The notes: a model not told the origin generated them from the letters alone. DNA of 64,000 nt from Anaerolineae bacterium (GCA_016931695.1 JAFGEI010000158.1:1-64000), one strand, 5' to 3'. Numbered from the stretch's first letter, positions 8,338 to 18,625 are shown. A program made the numbers and translations.

Positions 8338-9215
8338 GCGGCCTGGTCGATCTGCTGCTGGCCCCTTTCGCCTATTCCTTCATGGTCCGGGGGCTACTGG
8401 CGGTGATCATGGTCGGGATTGTGTGCGCCGTAATCGGCACGTACGTGGTCCTGCGCGGCATGGCCTTTTTGGGGGACGCCCTGGCCCACGCAATCCTCCC
8501 CGGCATAGCGGTGGGCTACCTGCTCGGCAACGGCTCGCAGGGGGCGCTTTTCTGGTGGGGGCTGCTCGCCGCCATCCTGACCGCACTGGGCATCGGTGCC
8601 GTCAGCAAGCGCGCCAGGATCAAAGAAGACACAGCCATCGGTATCCTGTTTGCCGGGATGTTTGCCCTGGGCATTGCATTGATCTCGACTACCCGCAGTT
8701 ATGCGGTCGACCTGGCCCATTTTCTCTTTGGCGACGTGCTGGGCGTCTCTCCGGCCGACCTGCTGCTGACCGCCCTTTTCGGCGGGGCGATCCTGCTCGT
8801 CGTGGCGCTGCTGTACAAAGAGTTCCTTGTCCTCTCCTTCGACCCCATCCTGGCCGCAACGCTGCGCCTACCGGCCAGCATGCTGCATTACCTGCTGCTG
8901 TTGCTCATCGCCGTCGCCATCGTCGTCTCGCTGCAAACAGTGGGAGTCGCCCTGATGGTGGCGATGCTGGTCACGCCAGCGGCGACGGCCTATCTATTGG
9001 CCCGGCGGCTGCTGCCGATGATGCTGCTCGCCGCGGCGATCGGCGCCCTGTCGGGTGTCATCGGCCTCTACGTGTCGTACTATGCCGGGGTTGCTTCCGG
9101 CGCGGCGATTGTGCTGGTCTGCACGGCCCTCTTTCTCCTGGCGCTGTTGTTTGCGCCGCGGCAAGGAATGGCCTGGACGTGGCTGCGCCGGCTGGCCCAA
9201 ATCATTGCCCGTTAA
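8334..9215 (+). CDS. Metal ABC transporter permease (ZnuB/MntB family)
   Basis: Multi-[25 protein letters not shown] overlap with ATPase. Confidence 0.93.
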   Translation: MSGLVDLLLAPFAYSFMVRGLLAVIMVGIVCAVIGTYVVLRGMAFLGDALAHAILPGIAVGYLLGNGSQGALFWWGLLAAILTALGIGAVSKRARIKEDTAIGILFAGMFALGIALISTTRSYAVDLAHFLFGDVLGVSPADLLLTALFGGAILLVVALLYKEFLVLSFDPILAATLRLPASMLHYLLLLLIAVAIVVSLQTVGVALMVAMLVTPAATAYLLARRLLPMMLLAAAIGALSGVIGLYVSYYAGVASGAAIVLVCTALFLLALLFAPRQGMAWTWLRRLAQIIAR

Positions 9216-11349
9216 GCGCCTCCCCCGGCCACCCCAGGCCAATTCGATCCCGCTCAGGCTCGACACTGCGCACCACCACCTCGATCACGTCCCCTACCCC
9301 GAGCCGCACAGCGGCGGGAATTTGCCGCCGATGCAGCAGGCCATCCCGCTTGACGCCGATGTCGACAAAAACGCCGAAATCGACCACGTTCCGCACCGTC
9401 CCCCGCAGACGCATGCCGGGCTGCAAGTCCTCCAGTGACAGCACGTCGCGGCGGAGGATCGGCGCCGGCAGGTCGCGGCGCGGGTCTCGCCCGGGGCGGA
9501 CGAGCTGTTCCAGAACGTCGAGCAAGGTGGGAACCCCCGCCGCCAGCTCTTCCGCCAGCGCGGCAATTCCCGGCTCTTCCAACAGCCGTTCCAGGGCGGA
9601 CTGTCGCTCCGCTGACGTCGTCGCGAGGGCCAAGCCAGCCCGTCGCAGCACCGCTTCGGCAATGCCATAGCTCTCCGGGTGGATGGCGCTGCCATCCAGT
9701 GGGTGCGCGCCATCGCGGACGCGCAAAAACCCCGCCGCCTGTTCGAACGCCTTGGGCCCCACGCCGGGCACGTCCAGCAGCGATGCCCGGCTCGGAAACC
9801 GCGCCCGCTCCTCCCGGTAGGCCACGATCCGCTCCGCCAGCCTGGGCCCAATGCCCGCCACGTAGGCCAACAGCGCCGGAGAAGCCGTATTCAGATCGAC
9901 CCCGACCTGGTTGACGACGCTCTCCACCACCTGTTGCAGCGCCTCGTCCAGCCGCCGCTGATCGACGTCGTGCTGGTAGAGGCCGACCCCAATCGACCGC
10001 GGGTCGATCTTGACCAGCTCGGCCAGCGGGTCCTGGACACGGCGGGCGATGGAAACTGCCCCCCGCATACTGACGTCCAGATCGGGCAGCTCGGACCGCG
10101 CCAATGCGCTGGCACTATAGACGCTGGCTCCCGCCTCGCTGACGACGAGATAGCGCAGCGATCCGCTCTCCCGCACCAGCTCCGCCGCAAGCAGCTCGGT
10201 CTCACGGGACGCGGTGCCATTGCCGATGGCGATCAGATCAACCTGGTAACGTTCGACCTGGGCCAGGAGGGTTCGCCGCGCTGGCTCCCAGGCCGCCTGC
10301 GGCTCGTGGGGGTAAATCGTCGTCGTATCGAGCACCTTTCCCGTCGGGTCAACGACCGCTACTTTGCACCCTGTGCGATAGCCGGGGTCGATTCCCAGAA
10401 CCGTACAATCGGCCAGCGGAGGTTGGGTCAGCAGGCCGCGCAGGTTGGCGGCAAAGACCTTGATGGCGTGGTCCTCGGCATGTTCGGCAAGAGCCCGGCG
10501 CACATCCCGCTCTATCGCCGGCAGCAGCAAGCGCTGGGCAGCATCGTCAATGGCCATGACCAGCTGACCGGCCAACGGGGAGCGGTCATCCGGCCGGTAG
10601 ACAGCCAGGACTGCCCGCTGCCAGTCGCGATCTTGGATCTCGACCCGCACCCGCAGCGACCCTTCCTGCTCCCCGCGGTTGATCGCCAGCACCTGGTGCG
10701 GCTGCAGGCGGTTGACGCGCTTTTCAAACTGGTAATAGAGCTGGTAGACAGCGCGGTCGTCCTGTGCTGCGTCGACCTGTTCGCAGCGCAGCACCCCCCA
10801 GCGAAAGGCCTCGCGGCGCGCTCGCTGCCGGACGTCGGGATCGCTGCTGACAATCTCGGCGGCAATGTCCCGCGCCCCCTGCCATGCTTCCTCCGCCGTC
10901 GGCACGCCGTCGGTCAGGAACGGCGCGGCGAGTCGTTCCACGCTCTCGGCTGTATGAACCTGCTGCAGGATCAGGTCGGCCAACCCTTGCAAGCCCTTTT
11001 CCCGCGCCGTGCTGGCGCGAGTGCGGCGCGCGGGCTTGTAGGGCCGGTAAAGGTCTTCTAACTCGGCGCGGGATTCGGCTGCCAGCAGCCGCCGGTGCAA
11101 TTCCGGGCCCAGCTTTCCCTGGCGCTCGATCGAGGCGACGATCACCTGGCGCCGCTCGTCCAGCGCCCGCAGCCGCCCCAGCAGGCTGTTGATCCGCCAC
11201 AACTGCTCTTCATCCAACGCGCCCGTCATCTCTTTGCGATAACGGGCAACAAATGGCACAGTATTCCCATCGTCGAGCAGTTGCACGACCGCGGCGACCT
11301 GTTCTGGCCGGACATCCAATTGGGCGGCAATCCGCTGAACATCGTCCAT
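9202..11349 (-). CDS. tex: Tex-like RNA-binding protein (YqgF, HhH, S1)
   Basis: VLGIDPGYRTGCKVAVVD, SIARRVQDPLAELVKIDPRSIGVGLYQHDV, C-terminal S1 GTVRNVVDFGVFVDIG. Confidence 0.95.
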   Translation of the reverse strand: MDDVQRIAAQLDVRPEQVAAVVQLLDDGNTVPFVARYRKEMTGALDEEQLWRINSLLGRLRALDERRQVIVASIERQGKLGPELHRRLLAAESRAELEDLYRPYKPARRTRASTAREKGLQGLADLILQQVHTAESVERLAAPFLTDGVPTAEEAWQGARDIAAEIVSSDPDVRQRARREAFRWGVLRCEQVDAAQDDRAVYQLYYQFEKRVNRLQPHQVLAINRGEQEGSLRVRVEIQDRDWQRAVLAVYRPDDRSPLAGQLVMAIDDAAQRLLLPAIERDVRRALAEHAEDHAIKVFAANLRGLLTQPPLADCTVLGIDPGYRTGCKVAVVDPTGKVLDTTTIYPHEPQAAWEPARRTLLAQVERYQVDLIAIGNGTASRETELLAAELVRESGSLRYLVVSEAGASVYSASALARSELPDLDVSMRGAVSIARRVQDPLAELVKIDPRSIGVGLYQHDVDQRRLDEALQQVVESVVNQVGVDLNTASPALLAYVAGIGPRLAERIVAYREERARFPSRASLLDVPGVGPKAFEQAAGFLRVRDGAHPLDGSAIHPESYGIAEAVLRRAGLALATTSAERQSALERLLEEPGIAALAEELAAGVPTLLDVLEQLVRPGRDPRRDLPAPILRRDVLSLEDLQPGMRLRGTVRNVVDFGVFVDIGVKRDGLLHRRQIPAAVRLGVGDVIEVVVRSVEPERDRIGLGWPGEALNGQ

Positions 11350-11366
11350 CTTACGACCTCCGCCAA

Positions 11367-11407
11367 CGCACAAGGGGATGGAAGCCAGGCCCCCATCCCC
11401 TTGTGCG
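11367..11407. other. 15-bp perfect inverted repeat (hairpin) between TPR gene and tex
   Basis: CGCACAAGGGGATGG / CCATCCCCTTGTGCG. Confidence 0.8.
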
Positions 11408-11420
11408 CCGCTGTAGACAA

Positions 11421-12689
11421 CTACTCCGCGCGCTCCAGGACCGCCTGTACCTCCGGTTGTTCCAAAAACTGGGCCCGCATCTCAGGGTCAGTCAGCGGTT
11501 CCACTGTCTGGCGGATGAAATCGGCGGCGATGCGAAAGTGAACCTGGGCCAACTCGGGCGATTCGGCGGCGCGCCCCAGGGCGGCATGGAGTTGCCACAG
11601 AAGCATGCGGTTGGTCGTGGCGTGCGCCTCTCCCAGGGCATTCTGGAACACGGCCTGGGCAGTAGCTCGCTCCCCGTTCGCCAGGTGCGCGCGGCCCTGC
11701 AAGTACTTGGCCCGCGCAGCGTGAATCTCGCTCTTGACTTCCTTAGATTCGACGATCAACTCGGCGACGATCATCAACGCCCGCTCCACCTCTCCCTGGC
11801 GCAACAGGGCATCACCCAGGCTGTAGAGCGCCTGGAGGATAAAATCCTTATCCCCCAGCTTGCGCGCATCGGAAAGTGCCTGGTTGAGCGCCATCATCGC
11901 CTCGGTGTAGCGCCCCAGGAGCAGCAAGTCGACGCCAATGTTGCGCGTGATATCGACGCCGATCCGGTCCCCACCCACCTCGTGCGCCACGGCGATCGCT
12001 TCTTCGTGATAGGCAAGCGCCCGTTCCAGGGCCTGCAGCTCTTGATGCAGCTCTCCCAGGTTGTTCAGCACCGCCGCCACGCGGTGATTGTCGCCCACGC
12101 TGCGAAAGCAGCACAAGGCTTCCTCGTAAGCGGCAATCGCCTGATCGAGACGGCCAGCATACTGATGCGTGATTCCTAGGCTGATGAGCGTCCGCCCCAT
12201 CTCGTAGACGTCCGGCGTGTGCCGCAGGACCGCACGCGCCTGGAGCAGCGCCTGTACCGCCTCGTCCAGCCGGCCCTGCTTCCAATACAGCGTCCCCAAC
12301 CCGCTCCAACTGCGGATCGTGCACAGATTGTAACCGGCCGGCTGTGACTCTTCCAGCGCCTTGCGATACGCCGTTTCGGCTGCTTCGTACTCACCGCTGC
12401 CCGTCCGGCACTCGGCGATGCCAGCCAAAGCCATGGCCCGATGAGCTGGATTGGTGGCATGCTCGCGCACCTGGACATAGTCCTCAATGCCGGCATAGTC
12501 GCCCATCAGCTCTCGCGCCCGCCCGCGCTCCAACAGCAGGGCAAAGCGGACCTCGTCCCACTCCGGCAAGGCAGGCATCGACTGCACAAGGGTCATGGCT
12601 TTGTCAACCAGGGCGACCGCCTGGGTATACTGCCCGCTGACAATCGCCTGTTGCGCATTTTTTACTGCTCTGTGCGCTGTTTCCAACAT
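11421..12689 (-). CDS. Tetratricopeptide repeat protein
   Basis: Repeated TPR signatures such as GLGTLYWKQGRLDEAVQALLQA and SLGITHQYAGRLDQAIAAYEEAL. Confidence 0.9.
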   Translation of the reverse strand: MLETAHRAVKNAQQAIVSGQYTQAVALVDKAMTLVQSMPALPEWDEVRFALLLERGRARELMGDYAGIEDYVQVREHATNPAHRAMALAGIAECRTGSGEYEAAETAYRKALEESQPAGYNLCTIRSWSGLGTLYWKQGRLDEAVQALLQARAVLRHTPDVYEMGRTLISLGITHQYAGRLDQAIAAYEEALCCFRSVGDNHRVAAVLNNLGELHQELQALERALAYHEEAIAVAHEVGGDRIGVDITRNIGVDLLLLGRYTEAMMALNQALSDARKLGDKDFILQALYSLGDALLRQGEVERALMIVAELIVESKEVKSEIHAARAKYLQGRAHLANGERATAQAVFQNALGEAHATTNRMLLWQLHAALGRAAESPELAQVHFRIAADFIRQTVEPLTDPEMRAQFLEQPEVQAVLERAE

Positions 12690-12698
12690 GTGACCCTG

Positions 12699-12727
12699 AT
12701 TATAGCCCGTTTATTCCCGCCCGTCAA
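12699..12727 (-). promoter_or_regulatory. Promoter TTGACG-17bp-TATAAT for the TPR gene, -10 ends 9 nt before the ATG
   Basis: Minus strand reads TTGACGGGCGGGAATAAACGGGCTATAATCAGGGTCACATG. Confidence 0.7.
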
Positions 12728-12853
12728 TTCGCTGGCATTACAAAAGTGTTTCGATTTCGGGACACCCCCCTCCCTCACCCCGTCCTTGTCATTCTCCCCG
12801 TTCTGTGCTAAACTTTTTCCTTGCGTAACCATTGCCCAACCAAAGGAGATCGT

Positions 12854-13630
12854 ATGCCCAAGTGGAAACCAACCCTGACAATGCTGCTGATCGTATCCGT
12901 CCTGGCCATCGCGCAAGCTTCCCCATCCTCGGCCGCGCCGCCCCACCAGGACGATGTCGCGATCATCGTCTCTCCCACCGACGGCACGACAGTCAGCGGG
13001 GCCGTCGAAATCGTCGGCACGGTCACTCACCCCACCTTTACGGCCTACAGCATCTATTATGCCCCTGGGCCGTCGCCCACCGGTGGCTCTCAATGGCGGA
13101 CAATCGTCTTCCAGGCCTCAGATCCGGTGAGCAACGGCGTGCTCGCCGTATGGGACACTACCGCCCTGGACGAAAACGGCCAGCCGTTGGTGCCCAACGG
13201 CGCTTATCACCTGTCATTGGTCCGCTACCGCCAGGGGAGCAGCGACCCCGACCTGCAGATTTTCGTCCGCAACATCACGGTCAACAACCAGGCAGCAACT
13301 CCCGCGCCAGAACCGACCAGCGAACCGGAGCCGCTCCCCACTTCTGCCGCCGCGACCCCTACCCCGGTGCCGATCGAGCAGCCGCCCACGCCAACCCCCC
13401 GCCCTTCCCCCACCCCCGCGCCGGGGGAAACCCCTAGCGCGGCCGGGGAGGATGAAGACGACGGCATCGGCATGGCCTTTGATACCGGCCAGTTGAGCAA
13501 CATTTTTTTCGACGGGGTGAAAATCACCCTGTTGCTCTTTGGCCTGTGGGGAATGTACGTCTTGATCAAAACGCTCGTCCGTTACTTTTTCCGCCTCGGC
13601 GGGTTTGGCCTGTTCCAGCGCAAGCAATGA
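12854..13630 (+). CDS. Secreted/membrane-anchored Ig-like domain protein with Pro/Thr linker
   Basis: Signal peptide; IIVSPTDGTTVSGAVEIVGTV; PTP-rich linker; C-terminal TM; SD AAGGAGAT. Confidence 0.8.
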   Translation: MPKWKPTLTMLLIVSVLAIAQASPSSAAPPHQDDVAIIVSPTDGTTVSGAVEIVGTVTHPTFTAYSIYYAPGPSPTGGSQWRTIVFQASDPVSNGVLAVWDTTALDENGQPLVPNGAYHLSLVRYRQGSSDPDLQIFVRNITVNNQAATPAPEPTSEPEPLPTSAAATPTPVPIEQPPTPTPRPSPTPAPGETPSAAGEDEDDGIGMAFDTGQLSNIFFDGVKITLLLFGLWGMYVLIKTLVRYFFRLGGFGLFQRKQ

Positions 13631-14250
13631 GCGGCAGCAGTCCGGGCCGGGAAATTTCCCCTTTTCTCGTCGTCGGGCTGGGCAACCCCGGAGCCCGATA
13701 CGCTGGCAACCGTCACAACGTCGGCTTTCACTGCCTGCACAAACTCGCCGCCGCCCACCAGCTGGAATTCAAGCAGAGACAAAAGCGAGCCCGCATCGCC
13801 CGCAGCAGCATCAGCGGCCAGCCGGTCATCCTGGCCATGCCGCAGACGTTTATGAACGAAAGCGGGCGATCGGTCGCCCCGCTGGCCCGGTTCTACCGCG
13901 TGGAAACCAGCCGCTTGCTGGTCATTTACGACGAGCTGGACCTACCCCTCGGCGCACTGCGCCTCCGCCCGCAGGGCGGCAGCGGCGGGCACAAGGGCAT
14001 GCGTTCGATCATCCAGCACCTGGGCAGCGAGGCCTTCCCCCGCATGCGCATCGGCATCGGGCGCCCGCCGGGTCGCATGGATCCAGCCGACTATGTCCTG
14101 CAGAATTTTTCGGCCGACGAAAAGCTCCTGGTTGAGGAGGTGCTGGAACAGGCCGTCGCCGCCGTCGAGACGTGGCTGACAGCAGGCATCGAGAGCGCAA
14201 TGGACCAGTATAACCAGCGGCCAAAAGGGGTGGGAGACGGGACGGAATGA
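13627..14250 (+). CDS. pth: Peptidyl-tRNA hydrolase
   Basis: VVGLGNPGARYAGNRHNVGF, PQTFMNESG, YDELDLPLG, GSGGHKGMRSI. Confidence 0.97.
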   Translation: MSGSSPGREISPFLVVGLGNPGARYAGNRHNVGFHCLHKLAAAHQLEFKQRQKRARIARSSISGQPVILAMPQTFMNESGRSVAPLARFYRVETSRLLVIYDELDLPLGALRLRPQGGSGGHKGMRSIIQHLGSEAFPRMRIGIGRPPGRMDPADYVLQNFSADEKLLVEEVLEQAVAAVETWLTAGIESAMDQYNQRPKGVGDGTE

Positions 14251-17200
14251 ATGTTGCCGGGCTGCTGCATTGGTTCGACCCCCTACCCGCCTACCAGGAA
14301 CTGGTAAAAGACCTCCAGGCCGGCTGCTCTCCGGGCCCGCTGGGGCTGCCCCGCGCTGCCCGCCCCGCCGTCCTGGCTGCTCTTGCCCGCGACCTGCCCC
14401 GCCCCATCCTGCTCGTCACGGGCAGCGCCGAGCAAGCCCGCACGCTCCACCAATCCCTCTGCCACTGGCGTCCCCAAGGTACGCCCACCCTGCGCCTGCC
14501 CGAGCCCCCTACCCTGTTTTACGAACAGGCACCCTGGCCGCGCGAGATCGTCGGCGAACGCATCGGGGTCCTGTGCCGGCTCGCCGCCGCCGCCCCCGAC
14601 CCAGACCTGCTGATCGTCGCCTCTACCCGGGCATTGATGCAGCCCACGCTACCGCTGAAAGAATTCCGCGCCCAAAGCCTCGTCCTGCAGCCCGGCCAGG
14701 CCCTCGACCTGGCCGAGGCCCTGCACCGCTGGAGCGGGCTGGGGTATGAGCCGGTGAGCGTCGTCGAAGGGCCAGGCCAGTTCAGTCACCGGGGCGGCAT
14801 CCTGGATATCTTTTCCCCGGCCGAGCTCTTTCCCGTACGGGTCGAGCTCTTTGGCGACCAGGTCGAATCGATCCGCCTTTTTGACCCCGCCACCCAGCGT
14901 TCAGACACGTACCTGGAGCAGGCGACGATCCCTCCGGCCCGCGAACCTCTCCCCTGCCACAGCCCGCGGGTGCTGCAAAAGCTGGCGCCATGGCTCGACC
15001 AGGACCATCCCCCCGAGGTTGCGGCCAAGCTTTCCCTCCACCGAGAGGCTTTGGCGGCCGGCGCCCCCTTCGCGGGGCTCGAATTCTACCTTCCCTACTA
15101 CTACGAGCAGCCTGTCACGCTGGCCAATTATCTCCCAGCCCACGGCCTGCTGGTGCTCAACGACCCGGCCGACCTGCAGGAAACATGGGCCGAGTTCGAG
15201 CAAGAGGCGCTCGACCTGAAAGAGCGCAGCGAAAAAGAGCGCCACCTGCCCCCCGATTATCCCCTTCCCTACGTAACGTGGGATGATTGGCAAGAGGACA
15301 TGGCAGATCGCGCCCCGCTCATTCTGGGCCATGGGGAAGAGGAAAGCAGCCAGGAACTGGGCACTCTTTTCCGCGACGGCCCGCGCTACGGCGGGCAGTT
15401 GGGCAGCCTGATGAACGAGATCGAAAAATCTCTGCAGACCAGAGACCAGGTTGTCGTCGCCAGCCGCCAGGCGCGCCGGCTGGCCGAGTTGTGGGCCGAG
15501 GAGCGGGAGCACGTGCTGCCGATCACAGAGCTGTCCCAGGCCCCGAAAAACCCGCTCACCTTTGTCCAGGGCCCCCTGGAAGAAGGCTGGATGCTCCAGG
15601 GAACGGATTCCGCCGGCTTCCCGCGGCGATTTTACCTCCACACGGACGCCGAGATTTTTGGCTGGCGCATGCCAGAGCCCCGGCGCCCGCTCCGCCGCCG
15701 CCGCCCTGCCCCCGAGTCCCTCTACGCCGACCTCAAGCCCGGCGACATTGTCGTCCACATCGACTATGGCATCGGCATCTTTTGTGGCCTGACTACCCTG
15801 ATCACGGATAACGAGACGCGGGAATACCTGCTGGTCGAATATGCCGACCACGACCAGCTCTACGTGCCGGTCTACCAGGCCGACCGCCTGTCCCGCTACG
15901 TGGGGGCCGACGACCGTCTTCCTAAACTCCACCGCCTGGGCAGTGCCACCTGGGGGCAGGTCAAGAGCCGGGCGCGGAAGGCGGTCGAGGCAATTGCCAA
16001 GGAACTGTTGGAACTGTACGCGATCCGCGAGATCACCCCCGGCCATGCCTTCAGTCCCGACACCCCCTGGCAAGCGGAGCTGGAGGCCTCCTTCCCATAC
16101 AGCGAGACTCCCGACCAGGCCCAGGCAATCGCCGAGGTCAAGGCGGACATGGAGCGCAGCCATCCGATGGACCGGCTCGTCTGCGGCGACGTGGGGTACG
16201 GGAAAACAGAAGTGGCCCTGCGGGCCGCCTTCAAAGCCGTGATGGGCGGCAAGCAAGTCGCCATCCTGGTCCCCACCACCGTGCTGGCTCAGCAGCACTA
16301 TACGACCTTCCGGCACCGTTTGGCCCCCTTCCCGATCAACGTCGAGATGCTCTCGCGTTTCCGCACCCGGGCCGAGCAGCGGCTGGCCCTGGAGGGGCTG
16401 CTCAGCGGCGCCGTCGATATCGTCATCGGCACCCACCGCCTGCTGCAACAGGACGTCGCTTTCCAGGACCTGGGGCTGGTCGTCATCGACGAAGAGCAGC
16501 GATTTGGCGTCACCCACAAGGAAAAGCTGAAAAAGATACGCACGGAGGTGGACGTGCTGACCATGACCGCCACCCCCATCCCGCGCACTCTCTACTTTTC
16601 CCTCACCGGCGTGCGCGACATCAGCGTCATCGAGACCCCGCCGGAGGAGCGTCTGCCCGTCTCCACCTACGTCGGCCCTTATGACCCGGAGGTGATGCGG
16701 CGGGCCATCTTGCGCGAGATGGAGCGCTCCGGGCAGGTCTTTTACGTCCACAACCGGGTGCAGACGATTGAAGCGGCCCGGCACCGGCTCGTCCAACAAG
16801 TGCCAGAAGCGGTCGTCGCCGTGGCCCACGGGCAAATGCGGGAACGAGAGCTGGAACGGGTCATGCTGCAGTTCGTCTCCGGCCAGGTAGACGTCCTGCT
16901 CTGTACCAGCATCATCGAGAGCGGGCTCGACATCCCCAACGCCAACACGCTCGTCGTGGAACAGGCAGAGCGGTTCGGGCTGGCCCAGCTCTACCAGCTG
17001 CGCGGGCGGGTGGGCCGCGGTGCCCGGCGCGCCCACGCTTACTTTTTCTACCGCCCAGGGCGGCTGACCGCCGAGTCCCGTTACCGGCTGGACACCATCC
17101 GCGAGGCGAGCGAGCTGGGGGCCGGCTATACCATCGCCATGCGCGACCTGGAGCTGCGCGGCGCAGGCGACGTGCTGGGCACCCGCCAGAGCGGGCACAT

Positions 17201-17714
17201 CGCCGTCGTCGGCTTTGACCTCTACACGCGCCTGCTGGCCCGGGCGGTCGAAGAACTGCGTGCCCGGCGCCAGGACCGCCCGCCGCCGCCGACGCCGCTG
17301 AGCAACATCCACATCGACCTGCCCATCCCCAGCGGCCTGCCGCCGGAATATGTGCCCGACGACGACCTGCGGCTCCGCCTCTACCGCCGGTTGGCCAACC
17401 TGGGCAACCTGGAGCAGATCGAAGGGATGAAATCCGAGTTGGTCGACCGCTTTGGACCTCTGCCCGGCCCGGCCGAAAACCTGATGCGCCAACTCCGGCT
17501 AAAGGTACTGGCCCGGGAAGTCAGGGTGACGCGCATTCTCGTCGAAGGCGAGAACCTGGTGCTGCACGTCGAACGGATGAATCGGGGCGAGCGACAGCAA
17601 CTCCAAAAGCGCCTGGGGGAGCTGGCCCACGTGGGATACCAGAACGTCACCCTCGCAATGGACGGCGACTGGCTGTCGCGGTTGTCCACCGCACTGGAAC
17701 GGATGAACGACTGA
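14247..17714 (+). CDS. mfd: Transcription-repair coupling factor
   Basis: UvrB-like N-terminus, VHIDYGIG, CGDVGYGKTEVALRAAFKA, DEEQRFGV, TRCF C-terminus. Confidence 0.98.
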   Translation: MNVAGLLHWFDPLPAYQELVKDLQAGCSPGPLGLPRAARPAVLAALARDLPRPILLVTGSAEQARTLHQSLCHWRPQGTPTLRLPEPPTLFYEQAPWPREIVGERIGVLCRLAAAAPDPDLLIVASTRALMQPTLPLKEFRAQSLVLQPGQALDLAEALHRWSGLGYEPVSVVEGPGQFSHRGGILDIFSPAELFPVRVELFGDQVESIRLFDPATQRSDTYLEQATIPPAREPLPCHSPRVLQKLAPWLDQDHPPEVAAKLSLHREALAAGAPFAGLEFYLPYYYEQPVTLANYLPAHGLLVLNDPADLQETWAEFEQEALDLKERSEKERHLPPDYPLPYVTWDDWQEDMADRAPLILGHGEEESSQELGTLFRDGPRYGGQLGSLMNEIEKSLQTRDQVVVASRQARRLAELWAEEREHVLPITELSQAPKNPLTFVQGPLEEGWMLQGTDSAGFPRRFYLHTDAEIFGWRMPEPRRPLRRRRPAPESLYADLKPGDIVVHIDYGIGIFCGLTTLITDNETREYLLVEYADHDQLYVPVYQADRLSRYVGADDRLPKLHRLGSATWGQVKSRARKAVEAIAKELLELYAIREITPGHAFSPDTPWQAELEASFPYSETPDQAQAIAEVKADMERSHPMDRLVCGDVGYGKTEVALRAAFKAVMGGKQVAILVPTTVLAQQHYTTFRHRLAPFPINVEMLSRFRTRAEQRLALEGLLSGAVDIVIGTHRLLQQDVAFQDLGLVVIDEEQRFGVTHKEKLKKIRTEVDVLTMTATPIPRTLYFSLTGVRDISVIETPPEERLPVSTYVGPYDPEVMRRAILREMERSGQVFYVHNRVQTIEAARHRLVQQVPEAVVAVAHGQMRERELERVMLQFVSGQVDVLLCTSIIESGLDIPNANTLVVEQAERFGLAQLYQLRGRVGRGARRAHAYFFYRPGRLTAESRYRLDTIREASELGAGYTIAMRDLELRGAGDVLGTRQSGHIAVVGFDLYTRLLARAVEELRARRQDRPPPPTPLSNIHIDLPIPSGLPPEYVPDDDLRLRLYRRLANLGNLEQIEGMKSELVDRFGPLPGPAENLMRQLRLKVLAREVRVTRILVEGENLVLHVERMNRGERQQLQKRLGELAHVGYQNVTLAMDGDWLSRLSTALERMND

Positions 17715-17790
17715 GGACTGTGGTTGACGAGTTGTGCAGTCCTGTGTATACTGGGAACCACGATCCTGCAGAACGGACGAGGAGCAAGAG

Positions 17791-18105
17791 ATGCACATAC
17801 TACGCGATTTATCGCTGATCCTGCTGGCTATAGAAGGGGCCATCGCCACCCTGGCCGTCCTGGCCCTGTTCGCGGCGATCAACTATGGCCTGATCCGCTG
17901 GCGTTGGTGGCACGCCATTCCCGGCTATTTCTCCGTGGCTGGGGAATACCTGCACCTGGCCCAGCACTATGTCGAACGGGCCTGCCAGGTCGCCGTCGCC
18001 CCGATCCTGGCCGCCTATCGTGCACAGGCAAACCTGGCAGGGATCGCGCGTGGCATCAACGACAAGCTCGACAAACCAGGAAGCAACCTAGGGGGAACAC
18101 GATGA
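17791..18105 (+). CDS. Small membrane protein, function unknown
   Basis: N-terminal TM segment; SD-like GAGGAGC upstream; ATGA junction with the next ORF. Confidence 0.7.
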   Translation: MHILRDLSLILLAIEGAIATLAVLALFAAINYGLIRWRWWHAIPGYFSVAGEYLHLAQHYVERACQVAVAPILAAYRAQANLAGIARGINDKLDKPGSNLGGTR

Positions 18106-18320
18106 ACCTCAGAACAAGAATTTTGGTCTTTGGCGGCGTCTTGGGCGCCTTTTTGGGGGTCGGGGCCGCCTATCTCTACCTCCGCTCTACACCAATCGAG
18201 ATTGACGGCGAGGGCAACGAGCAGCTCCCCGAGGTCCAGCCGATGGATGCCATCAAGGTTTCCCTGGGCGTGCTCTCAGCCGTGCGGGGGATCGTCGGTC
18301 TCAGCCAGCGCGGCTCCTGA
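18102..18320 (+). CDS. Small membrane protein, function unknown
   Basis: N-terminal TM; 4-bp overlap with upstream ORF. Confidence 0.7.
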   Translation: MNLRTRILVFGGVLGAFLGVGAAYLYLRSTPIEIDGEGNEQLPEVQPMDAIKVSLGVLSAVRGIVGLSQRGS

Positions 18321-18328
18321 TCCATTGG

Positions 18329-18625
18329 ATGGAAACGAATTCGCCCCCTGCTTGCGGCACGCAGGGATGGGAGCGGATTTGGGCCGCCGAGGAAGAACTT
18401 GATCTGGGGTGCGGCGTTGGGCGCCACACCCTTCCCCTCGTCCAGAGCGGTTTCCAGGTCTTGGGCACCGAGGAGAAAATCCAGTGCTGTGACGAAAGTG
18501 AGGTCGAGTCGCTGCTGTCCAACTTTGACCTGGACGCCCTGGGGGAGGTCCGGAACGAGTATTTTGATTCACCAGGAGTACAGCACCGCAGCCTGCATGA
18601 TCACGTCCAAGCGCGCAAGATATGA
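18329..18625 (+). pseudogene. Condensed remnant of a class I SAM-dependent methyltransferase
   Basis: WERIWAAE...LDLGCGVGRHTLPLVQSGFQVLGTE (motif I) followed closely by a C-terminal-like SEVESLLSNFDLDALGEVRNEYF...HDHVQARK; central domain absent. Confidence 0.55.

Noticed and set aside
14901-17492. 863-aa ORF antisense to mfd
   Set aside because: Low-complexity composition typical of a shadow frame in GC-rich DNA; mfd on the plus strand has full family motifs.
17707-17742. AGGACTG...CAGTCCT inverted repeat after mfd
   Set aside because: Only 7-bp arms with a long loop and no T-tract; too weak to call a terminator.
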